Assembly: GCA_036796975.1 (NCBI GenBank)
Contig: DAIRBY010000014.1
Location: 1-64,000 of the forward strand
Origin: UBA8190 sp003453695
GTDB lineage: Bacteria > Actinomycetota > Acidimicrobiia > Acidimicrobiales > UBA8190
Direction of reading: 5' to 3'
DNA: 64,000 bases
Shown: positions 61,843 to 64,000 of the stretch, piece by piece
Numbering within the stretch: position 1 is the first letter of the stretch
Layout: each line of letters begins with the position of its first letter
The notes under the pieces: generated by a model
Databases searched by the model: none
Seen by the model: only the letters and a program-made list of their open reading frames with translations
Told to the model about the DNA's origin: nothing
Translations under genes and position numbers: made by a program

Positions 61843-62601
61843 GTGAGAGACAGCGTGATCAGCGTCGAGGGTATCGCTCCGATCACCCACAAAGAAGGCA
61901 TGGCGCTCGCCGAGACCGAGTACCGACGCTACACCGACATGTTGGCCCAACTGCGCCCTGAGCACTGGTCGGAGCAGACGGTAAACACGGACTGGAACGT
62001 TAAGCAGCTGACCCAACATGTGCTCGGCTTTGCAGAGAGCAACGCGTCCTTCCGCGTGTTCGCCAAAGCCATGCGCGCCGGTAAGAAGCGCGCGGCCTTG
62101 AAGGGTTACGACCACTTCATCCATGGGGTGAACGAAGTGCAAGTCGAGGAGCGTGAGCCCTTGACGACCGAAGAGCTGCTTGCCCAGTGGAAGAAGACAT
62201 GGCCGAAAGCACTCAGGGGCCGCCGTCGGTTCCCACCGTTCATGCGGCCGATCCCGCTCGACTTCGGCCCCGTCATCGGTAAGAAACCCATGGGCTCGTA
62301 TTTGATGGATGTGGTCTTCACCCGCGACACCTGGATGCACCGGATTGACACCTGCCGGGCAGTGGGTCTCCAGCCGGTGTTGACGCCGGAACACGATGGC
62401 AGGTTGATCGAGGACATGGTGGCTGAGTGGACAAAGCTCTACGACCTCTCGATCACCTTGAACCTAGAAGGTCTCGCCGGCGGCACGTACGTCAGAGGCA
62501 CGGGCGAAGAGAAACTCACCATCGACGCAGTCGAATGGATCTGGATTCTCTCGGGCCGAGGCACTGGGATCGGCCTGCTCGAGAAGGCTCTTCCTCTGTA
62601 A
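61843..62601 (+). CDS. DinB-like maleylpyruvate isomerase-type protein (TIGR03083)
   Basis: A 252-aa protein starting at a GTG with GGGAGGCGG in front. The N-terminal helix-bundle pattern (YRRYTDMLAQLRPEHWSEQT, TDWNVKQLTQHVLGF) and the metal-site His in DVVFTRDTWMHRID match the mycothiol-dependent maleylpyruvate-isomerase N-domain group. It may be a mycothiol S-transferase. GC content is visibly lower than in the adjacent amidohydrolase gene, so it may be an insertion from another source. Reaction not proven. Confidence 0.85.
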   Translation: MRDSVISVEGIAPITHKEGMALAETEYRRYTDMLAQLRPEHWSEQTVNTDWNVKQLTQHVLGFAESNASFRVFAKAMRAGKKRAALKGYDHFIHGVNEVQVEEREPLTTEELLAQWKKTWPKALRGRRRFPPFMRPIPLDFGPVIGKKPMGSYLMDVVFTRDTWMHRIDTCRAVGLQPVLTPEHDGRLIEDMVAEWTKLYDLSITLNLEGLAGGTYVRGTGEEKLTIDAVEWIWILSGRGTGIGLLEKALPL

Positions 62602-62691
62602 CGCAGAGCGAGGGGAGGTAGCTCGGGCCCGACCTAGCCGCCCGGGGGGTGCCGGAGAAGGTCGCACCGCCTCGGAGGCATGAATCGCGTG

Positions 62692-63108
62692 CTACTTCGC
62701 TCCGGCGAGTCGCTGGCAAGCTGCCCCGGTGAGAGCACCGACTCCGAGGATCGTCAGTGAGAGCGGGTAGACGACTGTAGCCATGACGAAGACCGCTGGG
62801 ACCGAGTACACGGCAACGAAACCAGCAGCACCAACCGATGGGTCGCTCAGGATCAGCCCGATCCCGGCGACGAGCAAGACGACGGGTGGTGCAACTCCCA
62901 GCAGCGGGAGCGCCCGCCAGTGGCTGTGCCACCCGAGCAGACCGCCGACGGCGAGGGTGGCGACGGAGGCGCTGATTTCCAGCGCATACCGCATCGGATC
63001 GACGTGAGTTCCCAGCCACACACCGCAGGCGGCGGCCATCACGAGCAGCCACAGAACCAGGGGGCGGATGAGCCACGGGGGGATCAGATTCTCTCCTGCG
63101 ACGCCCAC
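62692..63108 (-). CDS. four-helix membrane protein
   Basis: A 138-aa integral membrane protein with four hydrophobic stretches: IRPLVLWLLVMAAACGVWLG, ISASVATLAVGGLLGW, LGVAPPVVLLVAGIGLIL and FVAVYSVPAVFVMATVVYPL. I do not recognise a family. It overlaps the upstream small gene by 25 bases, so start sites are uncertain. It converges with the DinB-like gene. Confidence 0.7.
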   Translation of the reverse strand: MGVAGENLIPPWLIRPLVLWLLVMAAACGVWLGTHVDPMRYALEISASVATLAVGGLLGWHSHWRALPLLGVAPPVVLLVAGIGLILSDPSVGAAGFVAVYSVPAVFVMATVVYPLSLTILGVGALTGAACQRLAGAK

Positions 63109-63347
63109 AGCTTCAGTATCGGCCAGTCGGGTGGTCGCCCTGTAGCGCTGCCGGTACCGGGGCCGACCGCCAGGAGTAGCACCACCGGGTGTTGGTGGTG
63201 GCCACGGTGGCGGTGGGGCCTCAGGGGGTGGCTCGTCGTAGCTCGGAGACCGGCGTCACCGACACGCCCGGTTGGCTGGCCGTCCACGAAGTACCGCCCC
63301 TCGTGGAGACCGTAGGGGTCCCGTCTCCACCCCGTCCCATCGGTCAC
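63084..63347 (-). CDS. small protein with a WxxDPxGxHExRYF-like motif
   Basis: An 87-aa protein beginning MTDGTGWRRDPYGLHEGRYF, then VDGQPTGRVGDAG. This resembles the short motif found at the start of DUF2510-like actinobacterial proteins. The rest is basic and Pro-rich without clear structure. It overlaps the next membrane gene by 25 bases. The motif is the main support for reality. Confidence 0.55.
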   Translation of the reverse strand: MTDGTGWRRDPYGLHEGRYFVDGQPTGRVGDAGLRATTSHPLRPHRHRGHHQHPVVLLLAVGPGTGSATGRPPDWPILKLWASQERI

Positions 63348-63492
63348 TTCGGTCGCCCCACGGTCGAGATCGCCGTCACAGTAGTCAGCTCTACACGTGG
63401 ATCGAGCTCCCCACTGGCATCTCTCAGGGTGAAGAAGGCTAGGCGGCGGGTTCGCGCAAGAACAGCCACCCGGAGGAGTTCTTCTGGCCGAC
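63348..63492. other. divergent intergenic region
   Basis: This gap separates the small reverse gene from the forward lipoprotein gene. A reverse frame crosses it and the lipoprotein start, but it has no family features. Promoters for both genes should lie here; I could not identify boxes with confidence. Confidence 0.4.
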
Positions 63493-64000
63493 GATGAAGG
63501 GGATCAACGGACAGAGGTTGGTGACCAGCTTGCGACGCGCCGCCCTGGCACCAATTGTGCTCATGGCTGCGGCATGTGGCACTACGACCGGCCATGCCCT
63601 GGTCGCTCATTCAGGTGCTTCGACAACCACCGCCCCCGAGGATCCGGCTCAGCTCGTATCGACGATTGAGACCGATTACTCGCTGGCCGTGCCGAGCCCT
63701 ATTCCGGCGTGCCCGTCAACTGCAGGCATCTTTCCCCTGACCTGCCTCCAGGGTGAGGATCGAAATCTGGAGCATCTGATGGCGATGTTCGCATCGGAGA
63801 TAGGGGACTTATCCGTTCCCCAAGCGGCAACGGACCTCCGTGACAGCCTGGTAGCGCTTGCTCGTAGCTACTCCTCGGCACGTCTGGCGCTTGCCGATGC
63901 GCCAACTGCTGACCAGTATCAACAAGAGGGAACGGCATTCGTCCAGGCTCACCCCCTCGGGGCCATCACGCAGGGGGTCGACGCCCTCGTCGCCGCGATT
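63493..64000 (+). CDS. putative lipoprotein, truncated by the window end
   Basis: An ATG at 63493 opens a frame still open at 64000, giving 169 residues. The N-terminus is a basic region (RLVTSLRRAA), a hydrophobic core (LAPIVLMAAAC) ending in a Cys, then a Thr/Ser-rich stretch; this is a likely lipoprotein signal with a weak lipobox. Two further Cys residues appear in IPACPSTAG and LTCLQG. No family is recognised. GC is lower than that of most of the window. Confidence 0.65.

Noticed and set aside
63344..63610. 88-codon reverse frame over the lipoprotein start
   Set aside because: It overlaps a better-supported forward lipoprotein gene and shows no family features.

Overview
The window is about 64 kb of GC-rich, densely coded DNA and reads as one chromosomal segment of an actinobacterium. 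The organism call is an inference. It rests on a WS/DGAT wax-ester/triacylglycerol synthase, an LLM-type (F420-like) oxidoreductase and an F420-reductase-like protein, a mycothiol-type DinB protein, DUF6186 and DUF6295 proteins, many GTG starts, GTGA/ATGA gene overlaps and one apparently leaderless gene. A member of Acidimicrobiia is my best guess. I see no rRNA, tRNA, CRISPR array, insertion sequence or phage gene.

Layout. 1-3.6 kb: small genes and a large FtsX-type permease without an ATPase, visibly lower in GC than what follows. 3.9-9.7 kb: acyl-CoA dehydrogenase, cold-shock protein, and divergent cysS and valS. 9.3-16.6 kb: membrane-anchored esterase (its frame runs antisense into valS), WS/DGAT acyltransferase, one and a half hemerythrins, dienelactone hydrolase with DUF6295, a membrane-anchored HtrA-like protease and a ChaB/Rho-N protein. 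16.7-22.3 kb: small membrane proteins, a short-chain dehydrogenase, a class B penicillin-binding protein and a GAF-SpoIIE phosphatase. 22.3-28 kb: assorted enzymes, an ECF sigma factor with a C-terminal SnoaL-like domain, a primary-like sigma factor and a GNAT protein. 28.1-32 kb: a padR-ATPase-permease operon with a perfect 19-bp palindrome in front. 32-40 kb: VOC protein, CPA2 antiporter with Usp domains, channel-like membrane protein, a cytoplasmic HtrA operon and a second orphan permease. 40-48.8 kb: RibD-like reductase, patatin, RtcB, PEBP, HAD, a P450-tetR unit and a carboxymuconolactone decarboxylase/ECF pair. 48.8-58.9 kb: PiT transporter, a sigma-factor relic, a second membrane HtrA, TagI, LLM oxidoreductase, an MFS-winged-helix fusion, MsrA, DedA, DUF899, and a second ECF sigma behind a VOC gene. 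58.9-64 kb: a frameshifted DUF3565 gene, F420-reductase-like protein, D-aminoacylase-like amidohydrolase, DinB protein, small membrane proteins and a lipoprotein cut by the window end.

The most coherent regulatory signal is a set of three promoter-like sites of the form [T/C/G]GTCACA-N16-[C/G]GTC. Two face outward between the decarboxylase gene and its ECF sigma gene. The third stands before the VOC-ECF operon 11 kb away. This spacing and sequence match the motif known for ECF41 sigma factors, which lack anti-sigma factors and carry a fused SnoaL-like domain. The window therefore seems to hold two self-regulating ECF41-like modules, the second with an atypical partner and atypical signature motifs. 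Other unusual points are a triplicated 20-21 bp block that builds a 13-codon ORF linking P450 and tetR by two TGATG junctions, a 14-bp tandem repeat that carries the stop codons of two converging genes, and two small gene relics broken by single-base frameshifts.
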